Position numbers and translations under genes: made by a program
The notes under the pieces: model-generated
What the model saw: the letters and a program-made list of their open reading frames with translations, nothing else
What the model was told of the DNA's origin: nothing
The model's database searches: none
Part shown: positions 35,780 to 46,785 of the stretch, in pieces
Numbering within the stretch: position 1 is the stretch's first letter
How the letters are laid out: each line of letters starts with the position of its first letter
Assembly: GCF_017814975.1 (NCBI RefSeq)
Contig: NZ_JAGIQA010000002.1
Coordinates: 248,001 to 312,000 of the forward strand
Length of the DNA: 64,000 bases
Reading direction: 5' to 3'
Origin: Cupriavidus consociatus
Lineage (GTDB): Bacteria > Pseudomonadota > Gammaproteobacteria > Burkholderiales > Burkholderiaceae

Positions 35780-36742
35780 TCAGCCCGGCATCTGCAGCGC
35801 CGTGCGCACCAGCTCGCGCAGCGCCGCGAACGTGGCTTCAAGCGGCTGCGCACTGGTATCCAGCGAAAACTCCGCCTTGGAATAGAACGCGGCGCGGCCG
35901 GCCAGGATATGGCGCAGGTCTTCCATCGCCTCCTTGCTGGCCGCCATCGGGCGGAAGTCGCCCTGTGCCCGCACGCGCTCCATATGGTCTTCCGCGTCGG
36001 CCTGCAGCCAGACCGTGGTGCAGTGGGCCAGCAGCAGGTTGAAGGTGGCCGGGTCGGACACCAGCCCGCCGGGCGTGGCGATGACGGCTTCTGGATAGAT
36101 CTGGATGGCCTCTTCCACCGCCCGGCGCTCGTAGCGGCGGTAGGCGTTCATGCCGTACAGCCCCTGGATCTCGGCAATGCTGCAGCCGGCGAACTTCTCG
36201 ATCTCGCGGCTCAGCTCGACGAACGGGAAGTCCAGGTCCTCGGCCAGCATGCCGCCCAGCGTGGTCTTGCCGGCGCCGCGCAGGCCGATCAGCGCCACGC
36301 GCGGGCTGCGCGCCGCCTGCACGGCATTCTCGCCGCCGGTGCCGAGCATTTCGCCCACGGCAATGCGCACGCGCCGCAGCGTGGCTTCATCGCGGTGCTC
36401 CAGCAGCTCGCGCAGCAGGATCCATTCCGGCGAGGACGTGGTGACGTCGCCCAGCAGCCCGGCCAGCGAGCACTGCAGCGCGTCGGCAATGTGCTGCAGC
36501 ACCAGGATCGACGCGTTGCCGCTGCCATATTCCAGGTTGGCCAGGTGCCGCTCCGACACCCCGGCGGCCTGCGCCGCGGCCTTGCGTGTCAGGCCGCGGC
36601 GCGCGCGCAGGTCGCGCACGCGCTCCCCCAGCGCGACCAGGAAGGGGTTCTTCTCGGCGCCGTTGGCGGCGGCTGCGCCTGAATCATCTTGCAGGCGCTG
36701 ATCCCGGGTTAACCCAGATTCATGCAATATAGTGCTTGACAT
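35780..36742 (-). CDS. boxR: BoxR/BzdR-type regulator, XRE domain fused to shikimate kinase-like domain
   Basis: Protein of 320 residues. An XRE helix-turn-helix occupies about residues 34-95 (RGLTRKAAAQAAGVSERHLANLE in part), followed by a linker and a shikimate kinase-like domain with Walker A GLRGAGKTT at about 153-161. This fusion defines BzdR/BoxR, which represses benzoyl-CoA genes and is released by benzoyl-CoA bound to the kinase-like domain. It sits between the minus-strand boxCBA and plus-strand boxD/bclA groups, with operator-like sites on both sides. Confidence 0.94.
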   Translation of the reverse strand: MSSTILHESGLTRDQRLQDDSGAAAANGAEKNPFLVALGERVRDLRARRGLTRKAAAQAAGVSERHLANLEYGSGNASILVLQHIADALQCSLAGLLGDVTTSSPEWILLRELLEHRDEATLRRVRIAVGEMLGTGGENAVQAARSPRVALIGLRGAGKTTLGGMLAEDLDFPFVELSREIEKFAGCSIAEIQGLYGMNAYRRYERRAVEEAIQIYPEAVIATPGGLVSDPATFNLLLAHCTTVWLQADAEDHMERVRAQGDFRPMAASKEAMEDLRHILAGRAAFYSKAEFSLDTSAQPLEATFAALRELVRTALQMPG

Positions 36743-36784
36743 GATTTCTCGGCGGTCCTATTTTTCATACATGCACAATAATGC
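36724..36784. promoter_or_regulatory. Two operator-like sites in the boxR/DUF4863 divergent region
   Basis: GCAAtataGTGC at 36724-36735 and GCACaataATGC at 36773-36784 match the motif upstream of boxC with one mismatch each between arms. The first lies inside the first codons of boxR (codons 3-7), suggesting autorepression by blocking elongation or an alternative start. The second lies just before the DUF4863 gene. Confidence 0.65.
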
Positions 36785-36829
36785 ATGAAGTCTTGGATAG
36801 CAATGGCTGAATCAGACGGAGCCCCTCGG

Positions 36830-37318
36830 ATGTCCCCCACCCTCTCTCCAACGCAATTCCGCGAGCAGATTGCGCAACTTACCGCACAGCTTGCCGGCCG
36901 GCCGCTCGATGCCGCCCTGGACGACTGGCTCAATGCCGAGCATGGCGCCAGCACTGCCACCTACCAGCAACTGAAGGCAAGCTGCGAGGCCGGTGTGGCG
37001 GAAGGCTGGCTGTGCGACCGCGAAGGCGGCGGCATCCGCTACGGCCGCATCTTCAAGCCCGCCGGCGACCTGCACGGATTCTCGGTCGACGTGGTCGACA
37101 TGCGGGACATTGCCGGTCCGCACCATATGCATCCCAACGGCGAGATCGACCTGATCATGCCGCTGGAAGGCAATGCGCAATTCGATGGCCGCGCCGCCGG
37201 CTGGCTGGTATGTCCGCCGGGCAGTGCGCACCGCCCCACCGTCAGCAACGGCCGCGCGCTGGTGCTCTACCTGCTGCCTGAAGGCCGCATCGACTTCACC
37301 CGCGACTTCACCCGCTAA
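36830..37318 (+). CDS. DUF4863 family cupin-like protein
   Basis: Protein of 162 residues from ATG 36830 (GGAG eight bases upstream); in-frame ATGs at 36785 and 36803 would add up to 15 residues. The centre, GPHHMHPNGEIDLIMPLEG, has the His/Glu pattern of a cupin-type metal site. The family includes 4-hydroxylaminobenzoate lyase-like proteins and is often found in box clusters. Its role in benzoyl-CoA breakdown is not established. It starts the plus-strand box operon and ends eight bases before boxD. Confidence 0.78.
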   Translation: MSPTLSPTQFREQIAQLTAQLAGRPLDAALDDWLNAEHGASTATYQQLKASCEAGVAEGWLCDREGGGIRYGRIFKPAGDLHGFSVDVVDMRDIAGPHHMHPNGEIDLIMPLEGNAQFDGRAAGWLVCPPGSAHRPTVSNGRALVLYLLPEGRIDFTRDFTR

Positions 37319-37326
37319 GGACTGCC

Positions 37327-38874
<1,548 letters not shown>

Positions 38875-38979
38875 CCGCGGTCCCCCTTCACACGTTCATA
38901 CGCCTTCACCGCTCCTTCACCGCGTCGCCCTCGCATGGCGGCGCGCAGCACACCGTACACCAGTAACGGGGAGACAAGC

Positions 38980-40584
38980 ATGACCGCCACCACCGCAGGC
39001 GTCCCGGTGCAGCCGCCGGGCGCGTCCTTCAACTTTGCCGCGCACGTGCTGGCGTGCAATGCCGGACGGCCGGACAAGACCGCTTACATCGATGACGACG
39101 GCCAGCTGACCTACGGCGAGCTGGCGCAGCAGGCGCGGCGCGTGGCCGCCGCGCTGCTCGGCGCCGGCGTGCGCCGCGAGGAACGCGTGCTGCTGCTGAT
39201 GCACGACTGCACCGACTGGCCAGCGAGCTTCCTGGGCGCGATGTATGCCGGCATCGTGCCGGTGGCGGTCAATACGCTGCTGACCGTCGATGACTACGTC
39301 TACATGCTGCAGCACAGCCGCGCGCAGGCGGTGCTGGTGTCGGCGGCGCTGCTGCCGGTGCTGCAGGACGCGCTGGCGCGGCCCGGGCATGAAGTGGGCA
39401 AGGTGTTCGTGTCGCGCGCGCAAGGCCAGTTGCCTGAGGGCATGGTGTCGCTCGACACGGTGCTCGCCGCGCAACCCCCGCTGGCGGTGCCCGCCGCAAC
39501 CAGTTGCGATGATCCGGGCTTCTGGCTGTATTCATCCGGCTCGACCGGACAGCCCAAGGGCGTGGTGCACAGCCATGGCAACCCCTACTGGACCGCCTCA
39601 CTCTACGCCGCTCCGGTGCTGGGCCTGCGCGAGGACGACACCTGTTTCTCCGCGGCCAAGCTGTATTTCGCCTATGGTCTCGGCAATGGCCTGAGCTTTC
39701 CGTTGAGCGTTGGCGCTACGGTGGTGCTGATGGCCGAGCGGCCCACGCCCGAGGCCACCTTCCGCCGCTGGCTGGAACACAAGCCCACGGTATTCTTCGG
39801 CGCGCCCACCGGCTACGCCGGCATGCTGGCCCATCCTTCATTGCCCGCGCGCGCCGACGTGGCGCTGCGGCTGTGCTCGTCGGCCGGCGAAGCCTTGCCC
39901 GCGGATATCGGCCAGCGCTTTACCGCGCATTTCGGCTGCGAGATCATCGACGGCATCGGCTCCACCGAGATGCTGCACATCTTCCTGTCCAACCGCCCTG
40001 GCCAGGTCCGCTACGGCACCACCGGCTGGCCGGTGCCGGGCTACTCGATCGAGTTGCGCGACGAATCCGGCCAGCCCGTTCCCGACGGCGAGATCGGCGA
40101 CCTCTATATCCAAGGCCCCAGCGCCGCGATGATGTACTGGGCCAATCGCGAGAAAACGCGCGACACCTTCCGCGGCGGCTGGACCAAGAGCGGCGACAAG
40201 TACGTGCGCAACCCGGACGGCACCTACAGCTACGCCGGACGCAGCGACGACATGCTCAAGGTCAGCGGCATCTACGTCTCGCCGTTCGAGGTCGAGGCCA
40301 CGCTGGTGCAGCACCCCGCCGTACTCGAAGCGGCGGTGATCGGCGTGCCTGACCAGGAGGGGCTGGTCAAGACCAAGGCGTTCGTGGTGCTCAAGTCCGG
40401 CGCGCAGCTTGGTGACAGCGAGCTGAAGGCCTTCGTCAAGGAGCGGCTGGCCGCCTACAAGTACCCGCGTGCGATCGAGTTCGTCGACACGCTGCCCAAG
40501 ACCGCCACGGGCAAGATCCAGCGCTTCGTGCTGCGCGAGCGCGAACTGAAGGCCGCCGCAGAGCGCGCCGTTGCAGTGGCGTGA
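38980..40584 (+). CDS. bclA: Benzoate-CoA ligase
   Basis: AMP-forming acyl-CoA synthetase of 534 residues. YSSGSTGQPKG is near 184-194, GIGSTEM is the adenine motif, and PKTATGKIQR carries the C-terminal catalytic Lys. AKLYFAYGLGNGLSFPLSVG is characteristic of benzoate-CoA ligases. It makes benzoyl-CoA from benzoate, ATP and CoA, feeding BoxAB. ATG 38980 has a GGGGAGACAAGC site. It lies about 105 bases after boxD. Confidence 0.94.
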   Translation: MTATTAGVPVQPPGASFNFAAHVLACNAGRPDKTAYIDDDGQLTYGELAQQARRVAAALLGAGVRREERVLLLMHDCTDWPASFLGAMYAGIVPVAVNTLLTVDDYVYMLQHSRAQAVLVSAALLPVLQDALARPGHEVGKVFVSRAQGQLPEGMVSLDTVLAAQPPLAVPAATSCDDPGFWLYSSGSTGQPKGVVHSHGNPYWTASLYAAPVLGLREDDTCFSAAKLYFAYGLGNGLSFPLSVGATVVLMAERPTPEATFRRWLEHKPTVFFGAPTGYAGMLAHPSLPARADVALRLCSSAGEALPADIGQRFTAHFGCEIIDGIGSTEMLHIFLSNRPGQVRYGTTGWPVPGYSIELRDESGQPVPDGEIGDLYIQGPSAAMMYWANREKTRDTFRGGWTKSGDKYVRNPDGTYSYAGRSDDMLKVSGIYVSPFEVEATLVQHPAVLEAAVIGVPDQEGLVKTKAFVVLKSGAQLGDSELKAFVKERLAAYKYPRAIEFVDTLPKTATGKIQRFVLRERELKAAAERAVAVA

Positions 40585-40617
40585 GCACGCGCCATCCCAC
40601 CATACCGGAGACAACCC

Positions 40618-42000
40618 ATGCGTCAGATCGACGTCCACCAGCTGGCCGACGAGGCCCGCTTCAACCGCTTCCATGCGCAGATCCTGTTCTGGTGCGCGCT
40701 GATCATTATCTTTGACGGCTATGACCTGGCCGTTGCCGGCATTGCGCTGCCGTCGATCATGAAGGAGATGGGCGTGACCGCCACCAGCGCGGGCTTCATG
40801 GTCAGCTCGGCACTGTTCGGCATGATGTTCGGCGCGATCTTCCTCGGTACCGTGGCCGACCGCATCGGCCGCCGGCGCGCCATTGCCATCTGCATCGGCC
40901 TGTTCAGCGTGTTCACGGCGGCGGCTGGCTTTGCCGGCGATCCTGTCACGTTCAGCGTCACGCGCTTCCTGGCGGGGCTGGGCATCGGCGGCGTGATGCC
41001 CAACGTGGTGGCGCAGATGAGCGAGTACTCGCCGCGCAAGCTGCGCGGCACGCTGGTGACGCTGATGTTCAGCGGCTATTCGGTCGGCGGCATGCTGGCC
41101 GCGCTGCTGGGCAAGGGCCTGATCGAGAGCTATGGCTGGCAGTCGGTGTTCCTGGCCGCCGGGCTGCCGGTGCTGCTGATCCCGCTGGTGCTGCGCGCGC
41201 TGCCGGAATCGATGCCTTACCTGATCCGCACCAGGCAGACCGCCATGCTGCAGTCCGTGGTAGCGCGGCTGGTGCCGTCGCACCGCCCGCAGGCCGGCGA
41301 CGTCTTCACGCTGCCCGCAGACGAGAGTGACAGCAAGACGGCCGGCAGCGCGCCGATCCGCCGCCTGTTCCAGGATGGCCGCGGCTTCAGCACGGCGATG
41401 TTCTGGGTGGCGTTCTTCATGTGCCTGTTCATGGTGTACGCGCTCAGCTCGTGGCTGACCAGGCTGATGGCCGGCGCCGGCTACACCCTCGGCTCGGCGC
41501 TGACTTTCGTGCTGGTGCTGAACTTCGGCGCGATGATCGGCGCCGTCGGCGGCGGCTGGCTGGCCGACCGCCTGCCAATCAAGCATGTGCTGATCGGCAT
41601 GTACGCGCTGGCCGCGATCTCGATCACGCTGCTGGGCTACCCCATGCCGACCGCCGCGCTGTTCGTGATGGTGGGACTGGCCGGTGCCTCGACCATCGGC
41701 ACGCAGATCGTCACCTATGCCTATGCGGGCCAGTTCTACCCGATGGCGGTGCGCGGCACCGGCATCGGCTGGGCCTCGGGCGTGGGCCGCAGCGGCGCGA
41801 TCTTGGCGCCGATCGTGATCGGCGTGCTGGTGGGGATGTCGCTGCCGCTGCAGCAGAACTTCATGGCGATTGCAATCCCCGCGGTGATCGCAATGCTGGC
41901 GGTGTCGCTGATCAACCACCGCCGGTCGGCCTCGGCGCAGGCGGAGACTGCCGCGGAGGTGAAGGTGGCAACACCGGCCCCCGCCGCGAGCAAGGCCTGA
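40618..42000 (+). CDS. benK: MFS aromatic acid:H+ symporter (BenK-like)
   Basis: Major facilitator protein of 460 residues with about 12 membrane helices. FDGYDLAVAGIALPSIMKEM in helix 1 (the DGYD motif), GTVADRIGRRRA after helix 2 and ALPESMPYLIR are signatures of the aromatic acid:H+ symporter family. It follows the benzoate-CoA ligase by 33 bases in the same operon, so benzoate is the likely cargo. Related members carry other aromatic acids. Confidence 0.9.
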   Translation: MRQIDVHQLADEARFNRFHAQILFWCALIIIFDGYDLAVAGIALPSIMKEMGVTATSAGFMVSSALFGMMFGAIFLGTVADRIGRRRAIAICIGLFSVFTAAAGFAGDPVTFSVTRFLAGLGIGGVMPNVVAQMSEYSPRKLRGTLVTLMFSGYSVGGMLAALLGKGLIESYGWQSVFLAAGLPVLLIPLVLRALPESMPYLIRTRQTAMLQSVVARLVPSHRPQAGDVFTLPADESDSKTAGSAPIRRLFQDGRGFSTAMFWVAFFMCLFMVYALSSWLTRLMAGAGYTLGSALTFVLVLNFGAMIGAVGGGWLADRLPIKHVLIGMYALAAISITLLGYPMPTAALFVMVGLAGASTIGTQIVTYAYAGQFYPMAVRGTGIGWASGVGRSGAILAPIVIGVLVGMSLPLQQNFMAIAIPAVIAMLAVSLINHRRSASAQAETAAEVKVATPAPAASKA

Positions 42001-42044
42001 GCGGCGCGTGCGACGCATCCTGTTGGGTTCCATGCCACAGGGAA

Positions 42045-42063
42045 AGCCGGGATGTTTCCGGCT
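42045..42063 (+). terminator. Hairpin after the benK-like gene
   Basis: AGCCGG-gatgttt-CCGGCT starts 45 bases after the transporter stop. No T run follows, so this is at most a weak or factor-assisted stop for the plus-strand box operon. Confidence 0.4.
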
Positions 42064-42137
42064 GCCCGGTGGCTGCTATCATCGCCGCCGCGCACGGCAG
42101 CGTGCCGCCCCGCCCGAGGCGAACACGAGAAGCGACC

Positions 42138-43094
42138 ATGGAACTCAGACAGCTCAAGTACTTCGTCGGCATTGTCGATGCCGGCAGCGTGTCGCGCGCC
42201 GCGCAATGCCTGTTCGTCGCCCAGTCGGCGCTGAGCAAGCAGATCAGTGACCTGGAGCAGGAGCTCGGCGTGCAGCTGCTGGTGCGCGGGCGCGGCGGCG
42301 TGCAGGTGACCGAGTCGGGCAAGGTCTTCTACGAGTACGCGCAGGGCATCCTGAAGCAGCTGGAAGACGCGCGCACCGCGGTGCGCGCGCCCGAATCGAT
42401 CGTCGGCTCGGTGATCCTGGGCGTGCCGCAGAGCGCCTCGGCGGCGCTGGCACTGCCGCTGCTGCAGGCCGCGCGCGCCCAACTGCCGCAGGTGTCGCTG
42501 CACCTGAACGAGGAACTGACCGGCAACCTGCTCGACCAGCTCAGGCAGGGCCGCATCGACCTGACCGTGTTCACTTCCAACGTCCCGCTGGCCGATTTCG
42601 ATTTCGAGCCCATGGCCGACGAGGACTTCTACTGGATTCGGGGCGCGGGCTATCCAGGCCCCGCGCCGGAGGCCGGCATGACGCTGCAGGCGATCGCCGC
42701 GCAGCCGCTGATCCTGTCGGCGTCGCAGCACAATCACTGCCTGCGCGCCATCATCGAGCAGGTCTTCGGCGAGCAAGGCATTGCCATGCCGTCGCTGGCC
42801 GCTGAAATCAACTCGGTCCATACGCTGAAGCGCGCGGTGCAGGCGGGCATCGCCCCGACCATCCTGCCGCTGGCCCTGGTGGCGCAGGAGGTGGACGCCG
42901 GCGACCTGGTCGCGCATCCGATCCTGTGCGACGCCATGCGGCGTACGCTGGGCACCTGCCTGTCGCGCGACCTGCCGCTGACCCATGCCAAGCGCGCGGT
43001 GCGCACGCTGGTCGGCAATGTGGTGCGGCAGTTGTGCGACCAGGGCGGCTGGCGTGGCGCGCGCGCCGTCAGCGCCGACGGCACGCGGGACTGA
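42138..43094 (+). CDS. LysR family transcriptional regulator, Nac/Cbl-like
   Basis: LysR regulator of 318 residues beginning MELRQLKYFVGIVDAGSVSRA, with the helix-turn-helix LFVAQSALSKQISDLEQELG. This opening is typical of Nac-type regulators in Burkholderiaceae. It is followed by the MFS/FAD-oxidase pair on the same strand, which it may control. Effector unknown. Confidence 0.9.
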   Translation: MELRQLKYFVGIVDAGSVSRAAQCLFVAQSALSKQISDLEQELGVQLLVRGRGGVQVTESGKVFYEYAQGILKQLEDARTAVRAPESIVGSVILGVPQSASAALALPLLQAARAQLPQVSLHLNEELTGNLLDQLRQGRIDLTVFTSNVPLADFDFEPMADEDFYWIRGAGYPGPAPEAGMTLQAIAAQPLILSASQHNHCLRAIIEQVFGEQGIAMPSLAAEINSVHTLKRAVQAGIAPTILPLALVAQEVDAGDLVAHPILCDAMRRTLGTCLSRDLPLTHAKRAVRTLVGNVVRQLCDQGGWRGARAVSADGTRD

Positions 43095-43298
43095 TCCGCC
43101 GCTTCCCCCGTCTTTCGGCGCCGCCTCGGCGCATCTTTCCTGGTTCCCTTCCCAGATCCCTGACAGGGTCCCCTTGCCATCTCGCTCGCAGATGGCCGGT
43201 TCTCCAATCCATATTTTTCTTTTGGTTCGATTGCGGCGACGATAGCCCCGCGCCATCGAGACGGCGCGCCACGCCATAAGAACAGATACGGAGACTGC

Positions 43299-44612
43299 AT
43301 GACCATCCCCACCACCGTGCCCGCCGCGGCCGGCCCCCTTGAAGCCGCCGGCGATTCCGTCTACCGGAAAGTCGCCTGGCGTCTCGTACCCCTGCTGTTC
43401 CTCTGCTATATCGTCGCCTACCTGGACCGCGTCAATGTCGGCTTCGCCAAGCTGCAGATGCAGGCCGACCTGCAACTGACCGAAACCGTATACGGATTGG
43501 GCGCCGGCATCTTCTTCGTCGGCTACTTCCTGTTCGAGGTGCCGAGCAACCTGGTGCTGCATCGCTATGGCGCGCGCCGCTGGATCGCGCGCATCATGAT
43601 CACGTGGGGCCTGCTGTCGGCGGCGATGATGCTGGTGAAGTCGCCCGCCTCCTTCTACGTGCTGCGCTTCCTGCTGGGCGCGGCCGAGGCGGGCTTCTTT
43701 CCCGGCATCATCCTGTACCTGACCTACTGGTTCCCGGCGCAGCGGCGCAGCCGCGTGACGTCGATGTTTATCGCGGCAATCCCTGTGTCGGGCATCCTCG
43801 GCGGCCCGCTGTCGGGCTGGATCCTCAAGTACATGGGCGGCATCGCCGGCATGGCCGGGTGGCAGTGGATGTTCCTGCTGCAAGGGCTGCCCACCGTGCT
43901 GGTCGGCCTGCTGGTGCTGAAGTACCTGGACGACCGCCCCGCCGCCGCGCGCTGGCTGGCGCCGCACGAGCGCGACGTGCTCGCACGCGACATGGCGGCG
44001 GAACAGTCGCACAAGGGCGACACCGGCATCCGCCCGGTGCTGACCAGCCCGCGGGTGTGGGCACTGGCGCTGGTGTACTTCGCCTTTGTCTCCGGCCTGT
44101 ATGGCGTGAGCTTCTGGCTGCCCAGCATCATCCGCGGCACGGGCGTGGCCGATCCGCTGCAGATCGGCCTGCTCAGCGCCGTGCCGTGGATGTTCGGCGT
44201 CGTGGCGATGTATTGGGTCGCGGCCAGCGCCGACCGCCACCTGGAGCAGCGCTGGCACGCCGCGCTGGCCGCGCTGGCCGGTGCCGCGGGCCTGGTGCTG
44301 AGCGTGGCGATGCACGGCAACCAGTGGCTGGCGATGGCGGGCCTGACGGTGGCGACCATGGGCATCATGGCTACGCTGCCGGTGTTCTGGGCGCTGCCCA
44401 CCATGCTGCTGGGCGGTGCCGGCGCCGCGGCGGGCATTGCACTGATCAATTCGTTCGGCAACCTGTCCGGCTTCAGTGCGCCCTTCCTGGTGGGCCTGAT
44501 CCACGATGCCACCCACAGCACCGATGCCGGTCTCTACATGCTGGCCGGGTGGCTGGTCGCCGGCGCCGCGCTGGTGCTGCTGGTGCGCCCCACGCGCGCG
44601 CCGCTTCAATGA
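43299..44612 (+). CDS. MFS transporter, anion:cation symporter (ACS) type
   Basis: Membrane protein of 437 residues with 12 predicted helices. AYLDRVNVGFAKLQM in helix 1, GAAEAGFFPGIILYLTYWFP in helix 4 and FFVGYFLFEVPSNL are hallmarks of the ACS family (phthalate, tartrate and hydroxy-acid carriers). The FAD-linked oxidase gene follows 24 bases downstream, suggesting a 2-hydroxy acid as substrate. That link is inference. Confidence 0.88.
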   Translation: MTIPTTVPAAAGPLEAAGDSVYRKVAWRLVPLLFLCYIVAYLDRVNVGFAKLQMQADLQLTETVYGLGAGIFFVGYFLFEVPSNLVLHRYGARRWIARIMITWGLLSAAMMLVKSPASFYVLRFLLGAAEAGFFPGIILYLTYWFPAQRRSRVTSMFIAAIPVSGILGGPLSGWILKYMGGIAGMAGWQWMFLLQGLPTVLVGLLVLKYLDDRPAAARWLAPHERDVLARDMAAEQSHKGDTGIRPVLTSPRVWALALVYFAFVSGLYGVSFWLPSIIRGTGVADPLQIGLLSAVPWMFGVVAMYWVAASADRHLEQRWHAALAALAGAAGLVLSVAMHGNQWLAMAGLTVATMGIMATLPVFWALPTMLLGGAGAAAGIALINSFGNLSGFSAPFLVGLIHDATHSTDAGLYMLAGWLVAGAALVLLVRPTRAPLQ

Positions 44613-44636
44613 ACTCCCTTCCTCACGCTAGACACC

Positions 44637-46094
44637 ATGGTCTCCCTGCTTGAAGCTACCACCGACGTCGCCACTGACGTCCTCGCCGCAGTCCCCGCAG
44701 CGGCGCCACGCCGTTCGCCGTCGCCCGCGCTGCTCGCCCTGCTCGAACAGAAATTCGGCGAGCGCTTTTCGCGCAGCGCCGCGGTGCTGCTGCAGCACGG
44801 CACCGACGAGTCCGCCTATCCGCCGGCGCCGCCCGATGCCGTGGTCTTCGTCACCGGCACCGACGAAGTCGCGTTCGTGGTGCAGGCCTGCGCGCGCGAG
44901 CGCGTGCCGGTGATCGCATTCGGTGCGGGCTCGTCGGTCGAAGGGCACCTGCTGGCGATCCAGGGCGGCGTCTGCATCGACTTCACGCAGATGAACGCGG
45001 TGCTGGCGATCCGGCCGGAAGACATGACCGCGACCGTGCAGGCCGGCGTCACGCGCAGCCAGCTCAATGCCGCGCTGGCCGACAGCGGCTTCTTCTTCTC
45101 GGTCGATCCGGGCGCGGATGCCACCATCGGCGGCATGGCGGCGACCGCGGCCTCGGGCACCAACACGGTCCGCTACGGCACCATGCGCGACAACGTGCGC
45201 AGCCTGACCGTGGTGACTGCCGGCGGCGAGGTGCTGCGCACCGCGTCTGACGCGCGCAAGTCATCGGCGGGCTACAACCTGACGCAGCTCTACTGCGGCT
45301 CCGAAGGGACACTGGGGCTGATCACCGAGGCCACGGTGCGGCTGCATCCGCGGCCCGAAATCACCGCCGCGGCGATCGTGCATTTCCCGAGCGTGCGCGC
45401 CGCGGTCGACTGCGTCATCCAGGCAGTGCAGGCCGGCGTGTCGCTGGCTCGCGCGGAGATGCTGGATGCGCTGACGATCCGCGCCATCAATGCGCACAGC
45501 CAGCTGTCGATGGCCGAGCAGCCGACGCTGTGCCTGGAATTCGGCGGCGGCCAGGCGCAGGTCGACGAGCAGGCGGAATGGGTGCGGGAAATCGCGGCGG
45601 AATGCGGCGGCGGCGAATTCCAGTGGGCCACGCGGCAGGAAGACCGTTCGCGCCTGTGGACGCCGCGCCATCATGCCTACTTCGCCGTGCTGCAGCTGCG
45701 CGCGGGCAGCCGTTGCCTGACAACCGATGCCTGCGTACCGATCTCCGCGCTGGCGGAATGCATCGAGGAAACCGAGGCCGACATCGCCGCGCATGGCCTG
45801 CTGGCACCGGTGTTCGGCCATGTGGGCGACGGCAATTTCCATTGCCTGGTGCTGGTCGATCCGGACGATCGTGCCGAAGTGGAAGCGGCCGAGGCGTTCA
45901 GCCAGCGGCTGGTGCGGCGCGCGCTGCGCCATGGCGGCACCTCCACCGGCGAGCACGGTGTGGGACTGCACAAGATCGGCTACCTGCTGGAGGAGCACGG
46001 CGAGGCCGCGGTCGCCGTGATGCGGTCGATCAAGCGCGCGCTCGACCCGCTCGATATCCTCAATCCGGGCAAGGTGATCGCGGCCCGCGCCTGA
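44637..46094 (+). CDS. FAD-linked oxidase, D-lactate/glycolate dehydrogenase (GlcD/Dld2) type
   Basis: Flavoprotein of 485 residues. The FAD-binding domain has VIAFGAGSSVEG and DPGADATIGGMAATAASGTN; the C-terminal substrate domain has FGHVGDGNFH, with metal-ligand His residues, and STGEHGVG. This family oxidises D-2-hydroxy acids such as D-lactate or 2-hydroxyglutarate. Together with the upstream carrier it suggests uptake and oxidation of a hydroxy acid. The exact acid is unknown. Confidence 0.9.
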   Translation: MVSLLEATTDVATDVLAAVPAAAPRRSPSPALLALLEQKFGERFSRSAAVLLQHGTDESAYPPAPPDAVVFVTGTDEVAFVVQACARERVPVIAFGAGSSVEGHLLAIQGGVCIDFTQMNAVLAIRPEDMTATVQAGVTRSQLNAALADSGFFFSVDPGADATIGGMAATAASGTNTVRYGTMRDNVRSLTVVTAGGEVLRTASDARKSSAGYNLTQLYCGSEGTLGLITEATVRLHPRPEITAAAIVHFPSVRAAVDCVIQAVQAGVSLARAEMLDALTIRAINAHSQLSMAEQPTLCLEFGGGQAQVDEQAEWVREIAAECGGGEFQWATRQEDRSRLWTPRHHAYFAVLQLRAGSRCLTTDACVPISALAECIEETEADIAAHGLLAPVFGHVGDGNFHCLVLVDPDDRAEVEAAEAFSQRLVRRALRHGGTSTGEHGVGLHKIGYLLEEHGEAAVAVMRSIKRALDPLDILNPGKVIAARA

Positions 46095-46110
46095 AGGCTG
46101 CGCCAGCGTG

Positions 46111-46134
46111 CCGCCCTGACGCGAGACAGGGCGG
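46111..46134. terminator. Hairpin between convergent genes
   Basis: CCGCCCTG-acgcgaga-CAGGGCGG is a perfect 8-bp stem between the ends of the FAD oxidase and the first YcaC-like gene. It can serve both directions, although no clear T run is present. Confidence 0.6.
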
Positions 46135-46144
46135 TGCGAAGCGC

Positions 46145-46771
46145 TTACTTGCCGCCCTTCACCGTCGTATAGGCGGTGATCAGATTGCGGTAGTCGGGGA
46201 TATGGTTCGAGAACAGCGTGCCCAGCCCTTCGATGTCGTTGCGCCAGTCGCGGTGCAGCTCGCATGCCACGCCGAACCACGTCATCAGTTGCGCGCCAGC
46301 CTCTGACATGCGGCGCCACGCGGAATCGCGCGTGATTTCGTTGAAGGTGCCGGAGGCATCGGTCACGACAAAGACCTCGAAGCCTTCCTCGATCGCCGAC
46401 AGCGCCGGGAAGGCCACGCAGACTTCGGTGACCACGCCCGCGATCAGCAACTGCTTCTTGCCGGTGGCGCGCACCGCCGCGACAAAGTCTTCGTTGTCCC
46501 AGGCATTGATCTGGCCCGGCCGCGGGATGAACGGCGCATCGGGGAACATCTGCTTCAGCTCGGGCACCAGCGGACCGTTGGGACCGTCTTCGAAGCTGGT
46601 GGTCAGGATGGTCGGCAGCTTGAAGTACCTGGCCAGGTCGGCCAATGCCAGCACGTTGTTCTTGAACTTGTCGGGTTCGATATCCCGGACCAGCGACAGC
46701 AGGCCGGCCTGGTGGTCGACCATCAGGACGGCAGCCTGGTTCTTGTCCAGGCGCTTGTAGGGCTTGCTCAT
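46145..46771 (-). CDS. Isochorismatase-like hydrolase, YcaC type (copy 1)
   Basis: Cysteine hydrolase-fold protein of 208 residues. The triad is visible as Asp in LMVDHQ, Lys in the middle strand region and Cys in VVTEVCVAFPALS. It resembles E. coli YcaC, an octameric hydrolase of unknown substrate. ATG 46771 starts MSKPYKRL. A related second gene lies immediately upstream on the same strand, separated by a terminator-like hairpin. Confidence 0.87.
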   Translation of the reverse strand: MSKPYKRLDKNQAAVLMVDHQAGLLSLVRDIEPDKFKNNVLALADLARYFKLPTILTTSFEDGPNGPLVPELKQMFPDAPFIPRPGQINAWDNEDFVAAVRATGKKQLLIAGVVTEVCVAFPALSAIEEGFEVFVVTDASGTFNEITRDSAWRRMSEAGAQLMTWFGVACELHRDWRNDIEGLGTLFSNHIPDYRNLITAYTTVKGGK

Positions 46772-46785
46772 GGCGTACTCCTGTA

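Noticed and set aside
41736..44609. 957-residue open frame on the minus strand
   Set aside because: It is antisense to the benK-like end, a LysR gene and an MFS gene, all of which have clear family motifs. Its His/Gln/Arg/Ala-rich composition is typical of high-GC antisense frames.
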